From positions 1-64,000 of the forward strand of contig CAWFTP010000004.1 in NCBI GenBank assembly GCA_963818885.1: a stretch of 64,000 nucleotides of DNA. The letters are read 5' to 3'. Position 1 is the stretch's first letter; each line of letters begins with the position of its first letter. Shown here piece by piece: positions 16,951 through 26,045 of the stretch. Both the position numbers and the translations under genes were made by a program. Under the pieces are notes generated by a model that was given only the letters and a program-made list of their open reading frames with translations, was not told the origin of the DNA and searched no databases. Source of the stretch: DATFDN01 sp963818885. GTDB lineage: Bacteria; Pseudomonadota; Alphaproteobacteria; Acetobacterales; Acetobacteraceae.

Positions 16951-18717
16951 TCACACCAGCACCAGCCCCTCGTCGGTAATGCCCTTCGCCTCCGCCTCGT
17001 GCTCGGCGCTCAGGATCATCTCGTTATGCGCGGCGCCCGAGGGGATCATCGGGAAGCAGTTCTCCTTGGGGTCCACCGCGATGTCGGCGATCACCGCGTG
17101 CGGGCTCGCCAGCATCGCGCGGATCACGTCGTCCAGCTGATCGACCGTCTCGGCGCGCATTCCCTCGGCGTGGAACGCCTGGGCGAGCTTGACGAAATCG
17201 GGCAGCGCGGCGGAGTAGCTCTCGGAATAGCGCCCGCCATGCAGCAGCTCCTGCCACTGGCGCACCATCCCCATGTACTGGTTGTTGAGGATGAACACCT
17301 TCACCGGCAGCTTGTACTGTGCGAGCGTGCCCATCTCCTGGATGTTCATCAGGATCGACGCCTCGCCGGCGATGTCGATCACCAGCGCGTCGGGATGCGC
17401 GACCTGCACCCCCATCGCCGCCGGCAGCCCGTAGCCCATCGTGCCGAGCCCGCCCGAGGTCATCCAATGGTTCGGCTGCTCGAAGCCGAAATGCTGCGCG
17501 GCCCACATCTGGTGCTGGCCGACCTCGGTGGTGATGAACACCTCCCGCCCGCTCTCGCGCACGAGCTCATACAGACGGCGGATCGCGTGCTGCGGCTTGA
17601 TGATCGCCCCGCGCGACATGTCCTGGGTGAAGCGCAGCGACTGCTTGCCGCGCCACGCGTCGATCTGGCGCCACCATTCGGCGAGAGCGCGCCGGTCGTT
17701 CTCCGGCTTCCACGCCGCGAGCAGCGCGTTCAGCACGAGGCCGGCATCGCCGACGATCGGCACGTCGACAGCGACGTTCTTGTTGATCGAGGACGGGTCG
17801 ATGTCGGCGTGGATAATCTTGGCGTCCGGGCAGAACGCGTTGAGCCGCCCGGTCACCCGGTCGTCGAACCGCGCCCCGATCGCGAGCAGCACGTCGCTTC
17901 CATGCATCGCGAGGTTCGCCTCGTACGTCCCGTGCATCCCGAGCATGCCCAGGAAACGCGGGTCGGAGGCGGGCAGCGCGCCGAGGCCCATCAATGTGCT
18001 GGTGCACGGATAGCCGGTCTCGGCGACGAGGCGCGTCAGCGCGGCGGAGGCTTCCGGCCCCGCGTTGATGACGCCGCCGCCGGTGTAGATCACCGGCCGC
18101 TTCGCCGCCATCAGCAGCGCGATGGCGTGCTCGATCGCCGAGGGGTCGGGATCGCGCCGCGGCGCATAGCTCGGGTGCCCCGAATTGGGCGGCGTGTAGG
18201 GCGCCTGATTGATCAGGATGTCCTTCGGCAGGTCGACGACGACCGGACCGGGCCGGCCGGCGCGGGCGACATAGAACGCCTCGTGCACCACTCGGGCGAG
18301 GTCCTCGGAGCGCTTCACGAGGTAATTGTGCTTGGTCGCCGGGCGGGTGATGCCCGTGGTGTCGGCCTCCTGGAACGCATCGTTGCCGATCAGATGGGTC
18401 GGCACCTGGCCGGTCAGGCAGACCACCGGGATGGAGTCCATCAGCGCATCGACGAGGCCGGTGACGGCGTTGGTCGCGCCGGGGCCCGAGGTCACCAACA
18501 CGCAGCCGGTCTGGCCGGTGGAGCGCGCATAGCCCTCGGCGGCGTGCACCGCGCCCTGCTCGTGGCGCACCAGGATGTGGCGGATAGCGTTCTGCGAGAA
18601 CAATGCGTCGTAGATCGGCAGCACCGCGCCGCCGGGGTAGCCGAAGACGACGTCGACGCCCTGATCCTTCAGGCAACGGAGCAAGACCTCCGCACCCGAC
18701 TGCGATGCCGGTTCCAT
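16951..18717 (-). CDS. ilvB: acetolactate synthase large (catalytic) subunit
   Basis: Thiamine diphosphate enzyme that condenses two pyruvates (or pyruvate with 2-oxobutyrate), the first common step of branched-chain amino acid synthesis. 588 residues. The catalytic Glu is in RHEQGAVHAAEGYARSTG, the FAD/central domain follows, and the C-terminal cofactor domain has HQMWAAQHFGFEQP and IDIAGEASILMNIQEM, matching the thiamine diphosphate/Mg motif. The ATG at 18717 is preferred over an in-frame TTG 15 bases upstream because an AGG-containing ribosome site sits before it. The regulatory subunit and ilvC follow on the same strand. Confidence 0.96.
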   Translation of the reverse strand: MEPASQSGAEVLLRCLKDQGVDVVFGYPGGAVLPIYDALFSQNAIRHILVRHEQGAVHAAEGYARSTGQTGCVLVTSGPGATNAVTGLVDALMDSIPVVCLTGQVPTHLIGNDAFQEADTTGITRPATKHNYLVKRSEDLARVVHEAFYVARAGRPGPVVVDLPKDILINQAPYTPPNSGHPSYAPRRDPDPSAIEHAIALLMAAKRPVIYTGGGVINAGPEASAALTRLVAETGYPCTSTLMGLGALPASDPRFLGMLGMHGTYEANLAMHGSDVLLAIGARFDDRVTGRLNAFCPDAKIIHADIDPSSINKNVAVDVPIVGDAGLVLNALLAAWKPENDRRALAEWWRQIDAWRGKQSLRFTQDMSRGAIIKPQHAIRRLYELVRESGREVFITTEVGQHQMWAAQHFGFEQPNHWMTSGGLGTMGYGLPAAMGVQVAHPDALVIDIAGEASILMNIQEMGTLAQYKLPVKVFILNNQYMGMVRQWQELLHGGRYSESYSAALPDFVKLAQAFHAEGMRAETVDQLDDVIRAMLASPHAVIADIAVDPKENCFPMIPSGAAHNEMILSAEHEAEAKGITDEGLVLV

Positions 18718-18772
18718 GTTCGCCCGCCTCAAGAGCCGAAGCCGCTACGATTAAGCGGCATGCTGCACCGCG

Positions 18773-19732
18773 TCAACCCAGCGCGCGAAGAAAACCTCCG
18801 ATTTCGTCCGCCAGACTTTCCGGAAGTTGCGTAGCCTGTGCCGATTGCATTCCAATCGTGACCGCACGTGCCGCCGATACAGGGCGGCCACGCATCCAGG
18901 TGGCCTGCCGCTTGGCATATTGGCCGGTGGCCAGGATCGTGCGGCGCGCTGCCTCCTCCAGCGGGATCTCCCCGCGCAGGAACGCCGCCATCTCCCGCAC
19001 GCCATGCGCCCGCATCGCCGGCAGGACGGGATCGAGGTCGAGCGCGAGCAGCGCCCGCACCTCCTCGATCGCACCATGGGCGAGCATGCGCTCGAACCGT
19101 GCCGCTATCGCCGCGCGCAGTTCGGCGCGCGGCGGGTCGAGGATCACGGCCGCGAAGGACCAGCCAGAGGCGGGGAGAGCGGGGCCGGACTGCCAAGCTA
19201 CGAGCCCCCGCCCCGTACCGCGCCACACCTCCCAGGCACGGGCGATCCGCTGCGCGTCGGACGGATGCAGCCGCGCGGCCGTTTCCGGATCGGCCTCGGC
19301 GAGCCGCGCGTGCAACGCCTGCGGCCCCACTTCGCGCAGCAGCGCGCGTGCTTCGCCACGCGCCGCCGCACCCGGGTCGGCCACGTCCGAGAGCCCCTCG
19401 GTCAGCGCCGAGAGATAGAGCCCGGTCCCGCCGCATAGGATCGGAACCCGCCCGGCCTCCCGCGCCTGCTGCATCGCGGCGAGCGCCGCCTCTCGCCACC
19501 ACGCAACGCTCGCCGCCTCGGCCGCCGGGCGCACGCCATAGAGCCGATGCGACACGACCGCTTCGTCCTCCGCCGTGGGGCGCGCGGTCAGCACGCGCAG
19601 CTCGCGGTAGACCTGCATCGAGTCCGCGTTGATGACGTCCCCGCCGAACTCCCGCGCGAGCCGCAGCGCCAGCGCCGATTTGCCGCTCGCGGTCGGACCG
19701 AAGACGATCAGGGCGCGCTTGTCCGCTCCCAT
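18773..19732 (-). CDS. miaA: tRNA dimethylallyltransferase
   Basis: Transfers the dimethylallyl group to A37 of tRNAs that read UNN codons, improving decoding fidelity. The 319-residue protein starts at 19732 with MGADKRALIVFGPTASGKSA, a P-loop. Other conserved blocks are INADSMQVYRELRVLTARP, GGTGLYLSAL and the DSA/insert region near PSDAQRIARAWEVW. The C-terminal ATGQYAKRQATWMRG is diagnostic. Divergent from serB with only about 20 bases between starts, so their promoters must overlap each other's coding regions. Upstream in-frame sequence lies in the serB antisense and is not part of the gene. Confidence 0.96.
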   Translation of the reverse strand: MGADKRALIVFGPTASGKSALALRLAREFGGDVINADSMQVYRELRVLTARPTAEDEAVVSHRLYGVRPAAEAASVAWWREAALAAMQQAREAGRVPILCGGTGLYLSALTEGLSDVADPGAAARGEARALLREVGPQALHARLAEADPETAARLHPSDAQRIARAWEVWRGTGRGLVAWQSGPALPASGWSFAAVILDPPRAELRAAIAARFERMLAHGAIEEVRALLALDLDPVLPAMRAHGVREMAAFLRGEIPLEEAARRTILATGQYAKRQATWMRGRPVSAARAVTIGMQSAQATQLPESLADEIGGFLRALG

Positions 19733-19753
19733 ACCCCCTGCCAGTTTGCCGCC

Positions 19754-20620
19754 ATGTCGTACGTCCTCACCCTGGTCGCCGCCCAGCCGCCGTTTGCCGG
19801 CGGGCTGATCGAGCGCATCCGCGACGTCGTGGGCGGACGGACGCCCGACACGCTTTCCGCCGGAGAAGCGGTCGACATCCCGATGCCCGGCCCCGTGGAC
19901 ATGCAGGCCGTGGCCGCCCTCCTGACCGGCACCCGCACCGACGCCATTGCCACACCGCTCGCGAGCAGGCGCAAGCGCCTCCTCGTCGCCGACATGGATT
20001 CCACCATCGTCACCGGCGAGACGCTCGACGAGCTCGCCGACTTCGCCGGCGTCAAGGAGCGGATCGCCGCGATCACGCGGCGCAGCATGAACGGGGAGAT
20101 CGACTTCGCCGATGCGCTGCGCGAGCGGGTCGGGATGCTGCGCGGCCTTTCGCTCGAGGCGCTGGACAAGACCTGGCATCGCGTGCAGCTCACCCGCGGT
20201 GCTCGCGAGCTGGTGCAAACGATGCACGCGCACGGGGCGATGACGGTGCTGGTCTCGGGCGGCTTCACCTTCTTCACCAACCGCGTAGCCGCGCTCGCGG
20301 GATTTGACGCGCATTACGCGAACACACTCCTCGACGACGGAACGGCGCTGACCGGGCATGTCGCCGAGCCGATCCTCGATCGCGACGCCAAGCTCACGAC
20401 GCTGCGCGCGCTCGCCGCCGAGCGCAGGTTGGCGATGAGCGAGACACTCGCGATCGGCGACGGCGCGAATGACCTCGCGATGCTGCGCGCCGCCGGGCTC
20501 GGGGTCGCCTTCCACGCCAAGCCCGTGCTGGCGGAACAGGCGCAGGCGCGGGTCGATCACGGCAGCCTGCGCGCGGTGTTGTTCGCGCAAGGCTACCGCG
20601 CGGAGCAGATCGTCACGTGA
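19754..20620 (+). CDS. serB: phosphoserine phosphatase
   Basis: HAD-family hydrolase making L-serine from O-phosphoserine, the last step of serine synthesis. 288 residues. An N-terminal domain of about 75 residues precedes the HAD core. Motif I is ADMDSTIVTGETLDELADFA, motif II SGGFTFFTNRVAA, and motif IV GDGANDLAMLRAAGLGVAFH. The start ATG at 19754 gives MSYVLTLVAAQ; the longer in-frame reading upstream is antisense to miaA. It ends 3 bases before the convergent enolase-superfamily gene. Confidence 0.96.
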   Translation: MSYVLTLVAAQPPFAGGLIERIRDVVGGRTPDTLSAGEAVDIPMPGPVDMQAVAALLTGTRTDAIATPLASRRKRLLVADMDSTIVTGETLDELADFAGVKERIAAITRRSMNGEIDFADALRERVGMLRGLSLEALDKTWHRVQLTRGARELVQTMHAHGAMTVLVSGGFTFFTNRVAALAGFDAHYANTLLDDGTALTGHVAEPILDRDAKLTTLRALAAERRLAMSETLAIGDGANDLAMLRAAGLGVAFHAKPVLAEQAQARVDHGSLRAVLFAQGYRAEQIVT

Positions 20621-20623
20621 GCC

Positions 20624-21821
20624 CTACGACCACGACCTACCCGTGGGCGGATGCGCGCGCACCACGTCCTCGTTGACCTCCGCGCCCCAGCCGGCACCGG
20701 TCGGGATCAGCAATTCGCCCGCCTCGATCAACGGGCGGATGGGTGACCAGCGAGTCCTTCCACGGCACGTCAGCGACATCGATCTCCATCACCTGGAAGT
20801 TGGGCACCGCGGCGCAGAAATGCGCGCTCATCAGCGAGCCGAGATGGCCGTTGAAATTGTGCGGCGCGACGTTCACCTCGTAGGTTTCCGCCATCGCCGC
20901 GATCTTCATCGATTCCAGGATGCCGTTCCACGGCACGTCGATGATCGCGACATCGACCGACTGGTGCTCGAGGAACGGACGGTACTGCAGCCGGCCGAAC
21001 AATGATTCGCAGGAGGCGATGCGGGTGCGCGAGCTGCCCCGGATCGTCGCCAGCGCCGCCGGGTCGTAGAGGTCGATCTCCAGCCAGTCGAGGTCGAACT
21101 GCTCCATCGCCTGCGCGATGCGGATATAGCCCTCGGTGCGGTAGTTGAAGTTGAGATCGAGGTGCAGCCCGACCCCCGGCCCCGCCCCATCCCGGAACGC
21201 CGCCATCTGCGCGACCAGGTCCTCGGTCACTTGCCGGTCCGGTCCGCGCCCCGGCAGGAACGGCGCGTTGAAGCCGGGCATGTGCAGGCCCGGCGCCTCC
21301 CCACCCAGGCGCATGATGTTCGTTTTGAGCCCCTTGAAGCCGCGCCGCGCCACCTCCGCGCCCTGCGCCGTTACGTCCGCCAGTGTGCGGATGGGGGCGC
21401 TCCCGGTCCATCCGCGGAAGCGCTCTCCGTACATCGCCTGGTACGAGCCGCAATGCGACCAGTAGAGGCGCAGCGTCTCGCGGATCGGCCCGCCCAGCAG
21501 CTCGTAGACGGGCACGCCCAGCGCCTTCGCCTTCAGATCGACCAGCGCGTTTTCGATCGCGGCGATCACCTGTTGGTTGATTCCGCCGGGTGCCGCGCGG
21601 GTGACACCGTGGAAGAACGCGCTGTGGCGCTCGACGGGGCGCGGATCCTCGCCGATCAGCCGCGCCGAGAGGCGCCGGATCACCTCGCCCAGACCCTGCG
21701 AGCCGTAGGACTCCATGAACTCCGACCAGCCGACGATGCCCGAATCGGTGCTGATCTTCAGGAAGCAGAAGTCGCGCCAGCCGGCGTTGCAGCTCAGCGT
21801 GTCGATCCTGGTGATGCGCAT
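20624..21821 (-). CDS. mandelate racemase/muconate lactonizing (enolase superfamily) enzyme, C-terminal frameshift
   Basis: Mg-dependent enzyme that abstracts a proton alpha to a carboxylate, typically an acid-sugar dehydratase or racemase. The capping domain starts MRITRIDTLSCNAGW. The barrel carries the base region GFKGLKTNIMRLGG, the three metal ligands (D in LHLDLNFNYR, E in WLEIDLYDP, E in ASCESLFGRLQ) and a His in VAPHNFNGHLGS. The reading ends abnormally after SLVTHPP in one frame (stop at 20637). The next frame gives the expected end PLIEAGELLIPTGAGWGAEV followed by NEDVVRAHPP (stop at 20624), so one extra C lies in the CCC near 20740. The specific substrate cannot be named. Confidence 0.85.
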
Positions 21822-22006
21822 GGGAGGCTCCGGAGCGGGTTGGCGGGATCGTAGTGCAATTCAGAGCGGTTGCAGGCCCCACCCCTGGTATCTCTCTCCC
21901 GAAGTTTTCCACAACATTTTGTGGGTCTGGGGCTATTGTTCCATTGCTTCTCCCGGTCAAGGACGCATACCGTATCTAGCGTACGGACCGAGGGAGGAAC
22001 CCCAAT

Positions 22007-22519
22007 ATGGAGTGGACGGACGAGACGATCGTACGGTTGCGGGCGTTGTGGGCCGAGGGTCTCTCGACGGCGGAGATCGGCCGCCGCCTCGGCGTGTCGA
22101 AGAACGCGGTGGTCGGCAAGGCGCACCGACTCGACCTCGACGCGCGGCCATCGCCGATCCGGCCCTCTCCCGACGGTCCGCGTCCGCGCCCGCCGGCCCG
22201 GCGCGGCCGGGCGCCGACGTTGCCGCCGCTCGCCAGCACCTCGCGTCCGGCGCCGTACGCGGCGGCGCCCCGGTTCGCCGGATCGCTCGCGCCAAGGCCG
22301 CAGGCGATGCGCCAACCGACGGCCGCCGCGCCGCGCCTGCAGGCCGTCGCGCCGCGCCCCTATGGGCGGGTCATCACCTGCTGCTGGCCGCTGGGCGAGC
22401 CAGGCACCAAGTCATTCCGTTTCTGCGACGGCAATTCCGTGCCCGGCAAGCCCTATTGCGAGGAACACGCGAGGCTGGCCTACGTGCCAATCCGCGACCG
22501 GCGCGAGGACGCGGCCTAA
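22007..22519 (+). CDS. gcrA: GcrA cell cycle regulator
   Basis: Alphaproteobacterial regulator that binds sigma70 and adenine-methylated GANTC sites to activate cell-cycle genes. The 170-residue protein has the diagnostic N-terminal helix-turn-helix (MEWTDETIVRLRALWAEGLS, then TAEIGRRLGVSKNAVVGKAH), a long Pro/Arg/Ala-rich linker, and the conserved C-terminal sigma-interacting end (CCWPLGEPGTKSFRFC, then KPYCEEHARLAY). A GGAGG lies upstream of the ATG. Transcribed alone; a strong hairpin follows the stop. Confidence 0.96.
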   Translation: MEWTDETIVRLRALWAEGLSTAEIGRRLGVSKNAVVGKAHRLDLDARPSPIRPSPDGPRPRPPARRGRAPTLPPLASTSRPAPYAAAPRFAGSLAPRPQAMRQPTAAAPRLQAVAPRPYGRVITCCWPLGEPGTKSFRFCDGNSVPGKPYCEEHARLAYVPIRDRREDAA

Positions 22520-22525
22520 CCTGCC

Positions 22526-22547
22526 CTCCCGCTCGGGAGAGCGGGAG
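22526..22547 (+). terminator. hairpin after gcrA
   Basis: CTCCCGCTC (22526-22534), loop GGGA, then GAGCGGGAG (22539-22547): a perfect 9-bp GC stem 6 bases after the gcrA stop. No T run follows, so it may act as an attenuator or REP unit rather than a classic terminator. Confidence 0.55.
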
Positions 22548-22612
22548 ACGCCAGGTGAGGGGTGAGGGCCACCTCGACAGCCCGCGTCGAGCCAACAACG
22601 ATCCGTGAGGCC

Positions 22613-22650
22613 GCTTGCATCATGCAAGCGAGCGTCATAGATGCTTGCAT
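22613..22650. promoter_or_regulatory. probable operator of the HxlR regulator gene
   Basis: GCTTGCAT-C-ATGCAAGC (22613-22629) is a perfect palindrome with 8-base arms. The half-site GCTTGCATC is repeated at 22643-22651, 30 bases (about three turns) away. It lies directly upstream of the HxlR gene start at 22678, the usual place for an autoregulatory site. Binding by this regulator is inference. Confidence 0.6.
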
Positions 22651-22677
22651 CACGATAGTGACCGTGAGTGGCACCCC

Positions 22678-23178
22678 ATGCGACGCAAGAGCTTCGGCAA
22701 CCTGCAATGCCCCATCGCCCGCAGCCTGGAGCGGGTCGGCGAGTGGTGGAGCATCCTGATCCTGCGCGACGCCTTCCAGGGCTCGACGCGGTTCGAGCAG
22801 TTCCAGAAGAACCTCGACATCGCGCCCAACATGCTGACCCGGCGCCTCAACGCGCTGGTCGAGTCCGGCCTGTTGGAGCGCCGCCGCTACAGCGAGCGTC
22901 CGCCGCGCGACGAGTATGTACTAACCAAGCGCGGGCGCGACTTCCGCCCCGTGCTGTGGGCGCTGCTCGCCTGGGGCAACAAGCATTTCGCGCCCGAGGG
23001 GCCGAGCGTGGTGATCGTCGACGCCGAGACCGGCGCGCTGGCCGACCCGGTGCTCGTCGACCGCAACAGCGGACGGGTCCTCGCGACCCCCGCCTTCCGA
23101 TCCGCCCCCGGCCCGGCGGCGGACGAGGTCACCCGCGGGCGCTACAAGCCCCGGCCCGGGCAGCAGGTGCGGTCGTGA
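22678..23178 (+). CDS. HxlR-family winged-helix transcriptional regulator
   Basis: DNA-binding regulator, 166 residues. The HxlR domain is clear: CPIARSLERVGEWWSILILR, then FQGSTRFEQFQKNLDIAPNM with LTRRLNALVESGLLERRRY, and a C-terminal dimerisation helix. The start at 22678 (MRRKSFGNLQCPI) is the family start. Its stop overlaps the GTG start of the membrane fusion gene, and the EmrB-type transporter follows with another overlap, so it is the first gene of a three-gene drug-efflux operon it probably controls. The palindromic operator candidate sits just upstream. Confidence 0.93.
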   Translation: MRRKSFGNLQCPIARSLERVGEWWSILILRDAFQGSTRFEQFQKNLDIAPNMLTRRLNALVESGLLERRRYSERPPRDEYVLTKRGRDFRPVLWALLAWGNKHFAPEGPSVVIVDAETGALADPVLVDRNSGRVLATPAFRSAPGPAADEVTRGRYKPRPGQQVRS

Positions 23179-24266
23179 GCGCTTCCGTCCTCGCCCGCGA
23201 TACGCTGACTGCTCCCACCCGGCCGCGGTTGCGCCGCGCGCGCAAGAGCATCGCGGCGGCTGCCCTCGCCACACTGCTGATCGCCGGCATCTTCTGGTAC
23301 GGGCAGCGCTGGTGGGAGGTCGGGCGCTTCATCGAGAGCACCGACGACGCCTATGTCGGCGGCAACGTCACCACGATCTCCCCCCATATTGGCGGTTTCG
23401 TCGCCGAGATCCTGGTCACCGACAACCAGCACGTGAAGGCGGGTCAACCACTGGTGCGGCTCGATAAGCGTGACGTGCAGGCGGCCTATGACCACGCCGA
23501 GGCAACCGTCGCGGCGCGTACCGCGAGCCTCGCCAGCCTGCGCGCCCAGGTCGCGTTGCAGCAGGCGATGATCAGCCAGTCCGCCGCCGAGCTGAGCGCG
23601 AAGACGGCGCAGGCGGCGTTCACCGCCGAGGACGCGCGGCGCTACGCGACGCTCGCGCTCACCGCCGCCGGCTCCCGTCAGGAGGCACAGAGGACATTGG
23701 CCGCCGACCAGGCGGCGCACGCCGCGGTGGCAGCGTCGGAAGCAGGCCTCGACGCCGCCCGCCGCCAGCTCGCCGTGCTCGACACCAGGATGGAGGAGGA
23801 CCGCGCCGCGATCGCCCAGGCGATATCGGATTTGCAGACCGCGCGGCTCAACCTCGGCTACACCGAGATCGACTCGCCGATCGACGGTTACGTCGGCAAC
23901 CGCTCGGCGCAAATCGGCGCCTATGTCTCGCCGGGTTCCTACTTGCTGTCGGTCATCCCGTCGCACGGGCTGTGGGTGGATGCGAACTTCAAGGAGAACC
24001 AGCTCGCCGCGATGCGCGTCGGCCAGCCCACGACCGTCGCGGTGGACGCGATGCCCGACCGCGTGCTCCACGGGCACGTGCTGAGCATGGCGCCGGGCAC
24101 CGGCGCGGTGTTCAGCGTCATTCCGGCGGAGAACGCCACCGGCAACTTCACCAAGATCGTCCAGCGCGTGCCGGTACGCATCGCGCTCGACGGGGCCGCG
24201 ACACTCGGTGCGCTGCGCCCGGGCCTGTCCACCACGGTGAGCGTGGATACGCGAAGCGCCAAATGA
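23175..24266 (+). CDS. emrA: HlyD/EmrA-family membrane fusion protein
   Basis: Periplasmic adaptor of a major-facilitator drug pump, 363 residues. One N-terminal membrane anchor (SIAAAALATLLIAGIFWYG) is followed by STDDAYVGGNVTTISPHIGG, the typical EmrA lipoyl half. A long coiled-coil hairpin follows, then TEIDSPIDGYVGNRSAQIGA and a beta domain including WVDANFKENQLAAMRVGQP. The GTG start at 23175 overlaps the HxlR stop and the stop overlaps the EmrB-type start (ATGA), so the three genes are translation-coupled. Confidence 0.93.
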   Translation: MSASVLARDTLTAPTRPRLRRARKSIAAAALATLLIAGIFWYGQRWWEVGRFIESTDDAYVGGNVTTISPHIGGFVAEILVTDNQHVKAGQPLVRLDKRDVQAAYDHAEATVAARTASLASLRAQVALQQAMISQSAAELSAKTAQAAFTAEDARRYATLALTAAGSRQEAQRTLAADQAAHAAVAASEAGLDAARRQLAVLDTRMEEDRAAIAQAISDLQTARLNLGYTEIDSPIDGYVGNRSAQIGAYVSPGSYLLSVIPSHGLWVDANFKENQLAAMRVGQPTTVAVDAMPDRVLHGHVLSMAPGTGAVFSVIPAENATGNFTKIVQRVPVRIALDGAATLGALRPGLSTTVSVDTRSAK

Positions 24267-25825
24267 GCACGGCAGAGGCCGACCCGACGCGGCCCAGCCT
24301 GCTGCCGTTCGTCGTGATGTGCGTCGGCATGTTCATCGCGCTCCTCGACATCCAGATCGTCGCCTCCTCCTTGCAGGATATCGGCGGCGGGCTGTCGGCG
24401 GCGCAGGACGAAATCAGCTGGGTGCAGACCGCCTACCTGATCGCCGAGATCATCATGATCCCGCTATCCGGCTGGCTCACCCGCGTGTTCTCGACGCGCT
24501 GGCTGTTCACCGCCTCGGCGGCCGGATTCACGCTATCCTCCATGCTGTGCGGGATCGCCTGGAACATCCAGAGCATGATCCTGTTCCGCGCCATGCAGGG
24601 CCTGCTCGGCGCATCGATGATCCCGACCGTGTTCACCTCGAGCTTCCACTATTTCCAAGGTTCGCGCCGCGTGTACTCGGCCGCGGTGGTCGGCACGATC
24701 GCCTCGATGGCGCCGACCTTGGGGCCGGTGATCGGCGGCTACATCACCGATGCGCTCGACTGGCGCTGGCTGTTCTACATCAACATCGTCCCCGGCCTCC
24801 TGATCACCATCCTGGTGCCGATCCTGGTGCGGATGGACAAGCCCGATCTCTCGCTACTGAAGGGCGCGGATTATCCAGGCATCGCGCTGATGGCTCTGGG
24901 GCTCGGCACTCTCGAATACGTGCTGGAGGAGGGCACGCGCTGGAACTGGTTCAGCGATTCCACCATCCGCGCCTGCTCCTGGATCGCCGGCGTCTCGCTG
25001 GTGCTGTTCGTCCTCCGCAGCCTGACCTACCGCAATCCGGTCGTCGATCTGCGCGCGCTTGGACACCGCAACTTCGCGCTCGGCTGCCTGCTGTCCTTCA
25101 TCACCGGCATCGGGATGTTCACGACGATCTACCTGACGCCGCTGTTCCTCGGTTATGTCCGCGGCTTCAGCGCCTGGCAGATCGGCACCGCGATCTTCGC
25201 GACCGGCGTCGCCTCGCTGCTCGGCACGCCAGCCTATATCGTGCTCGCGCGCAAGTTCGACCTGCGCTGGCTGATGATGTTCGGCCTCGCCTCCTTCGGC
25301 CTCGCGATGTACAGCTTCAGCTTCATCACCCATGACTGGGGCGCGGGCGAGCTGTTCGTGCCGCAAATCCTGCGCGGCTTTCCGCAGGTCTTCGCGGTCG
25401 CGCCCGCGGTCAATCTGGGCCTTGGCAGCCTGCCGCCGGAGCGGCTGAAATACGCGAGCGGCCTGTTCAACATGATGCGCAATTTGGGCGGCGCGGTTGG
25501 CATCGCGGTCAGCGCCGCGATCATCAACGATCAGACCAATTTCCATTTCCAGATGATCGCCGCGCATCTCACGCCGGCGAACGGCGCGATGGACCGCTTC
25601 GTCGGGACCATGACGCAACGCTACGCGGCGCTGCCGACAGGCCCGGATGTCGGGCACCAGGCGGCGTTGCAGCAGCTCTGGCACCTCGCCTACCGGGAGG
25701 CCTCGACGCTCGCTTTCGCCGATGCGTTCCGCGCAATCATGCTGGCCTTCATCGTCGCGACGCTGCTCGTTCCGCTACTGCGCAAGGTCGCCGCCCCGAA
25801 GGCGGCTCCGGCCGACGCGCACTGA
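24263..25825 (+). CDS. emrB: DHA2-family MFS multidrug transporter, EmrB type
   Basis: Proton-coupled drug exporter with 14 membrane helices, 520 residues. It starts SLLPFVVMCVGMFIALLDIQ, followed by the family motif IVASSLQDIGGGLSAAQDEI. Motif C is PTLGPVIGGYITDALDWRWL, and GFPQVFAVAPAVNLGLG lies in the second half. It forms an inner-membrane pair with the upstream EmrA-like adaptor. No outer-membrane channel gene is linked, so it would borrow a TolC-like protein. Last gene of the HxlR-controlled operon. Confidence 0.93.
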   Translation: MSTAEADPTRPSLLPFVVMCVGMFIALLDIQIVASSLQDIGGGLSAAQDEISWVQTAYLIAEIIMIPLSGWLTRVFSTRWLFTASAAGFTLSSMLCGIAWNIQSMILFRAMQGLLGASMIPTVFTSSFHYFQGSRRVYSAAVVGTIASMAPTLGPVIGGYITDALDWRWLFYINIVPGLLITILVPILVRMDKPDLSLLKGADYPGIALMALGLGTLEYVLEEGTRWNWFSDSTIRACSWIAGVSLVLFVLRSLTYRNPVVDLRALGHRNFALGCLLSFITGIGMFTTIYLTPLFLGYVRGFSAWQIGTAIFATGVASLLGTPAYIVLARKFDLRWLMMFGLASFGLAMYSFSFITHDWGAGELFVPQILRGFPQVFAVAPAVNLGLGSLPPERLKYASGLFNMMRNLGGAVGIAVSAAIINDQTNFHFQMIAAHLTPANGAMDRFVGTMTQRYAALPTGPDVGHQAALQQLWHLAYREASTLAFADAFRAIMLAFIVATLLVPLLRKVAAPKAAPADAH

Positions 25826-25891
25826 TTTCGAGGCGTTCGATATGAACTAGCACGTGCGCTAGGCTACGGAGCGAGCCCTCGAGATCACCTT

Positions 25892-25923
25892 TAAGGTCAG
25901 TCGTAATCTTTCCCATGACCTTA
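25892..25923. other. inverted repeat in the emrB/PEP-CTERM gap
   Basis: TAAGGTCA (25892-25899) and TGACCTTA (25916-25923) form a perfect 8-base inverted repeat separated by 16 bases. It could be the operon terminator or an operator for the following gene. The 220-base gap 25826-26045 is otherwise featureless and AT-richer than the sequence before it. Confidence 0.4.
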
Positions 25924-26045
25924 ACGCCGTCACCCATAATGGTTGACAGCGAAAGTAGCTCAGATTACGGTGATTGTTAAGGGCCGATTAGGGCGACAAC
26001 TACGCTCAAGAGCATGGAAGGAGTTCGACATGGGAGGCACCTTCG

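Noticed and set aside
16852..18834. 660-codon plus-strand frame opposite ilvB
   Set aside because: Low-complexity His/Arg/Asp composition and complete overlap with a conserved enzyme on the other strand; a shadow.
18773..20590. 605-codon minus-strand frame as a MiaA with a long N-terminal domain
   Set aside because: The extension is antisense to serB; MiaA itself begins at 19732 with its P-loop.
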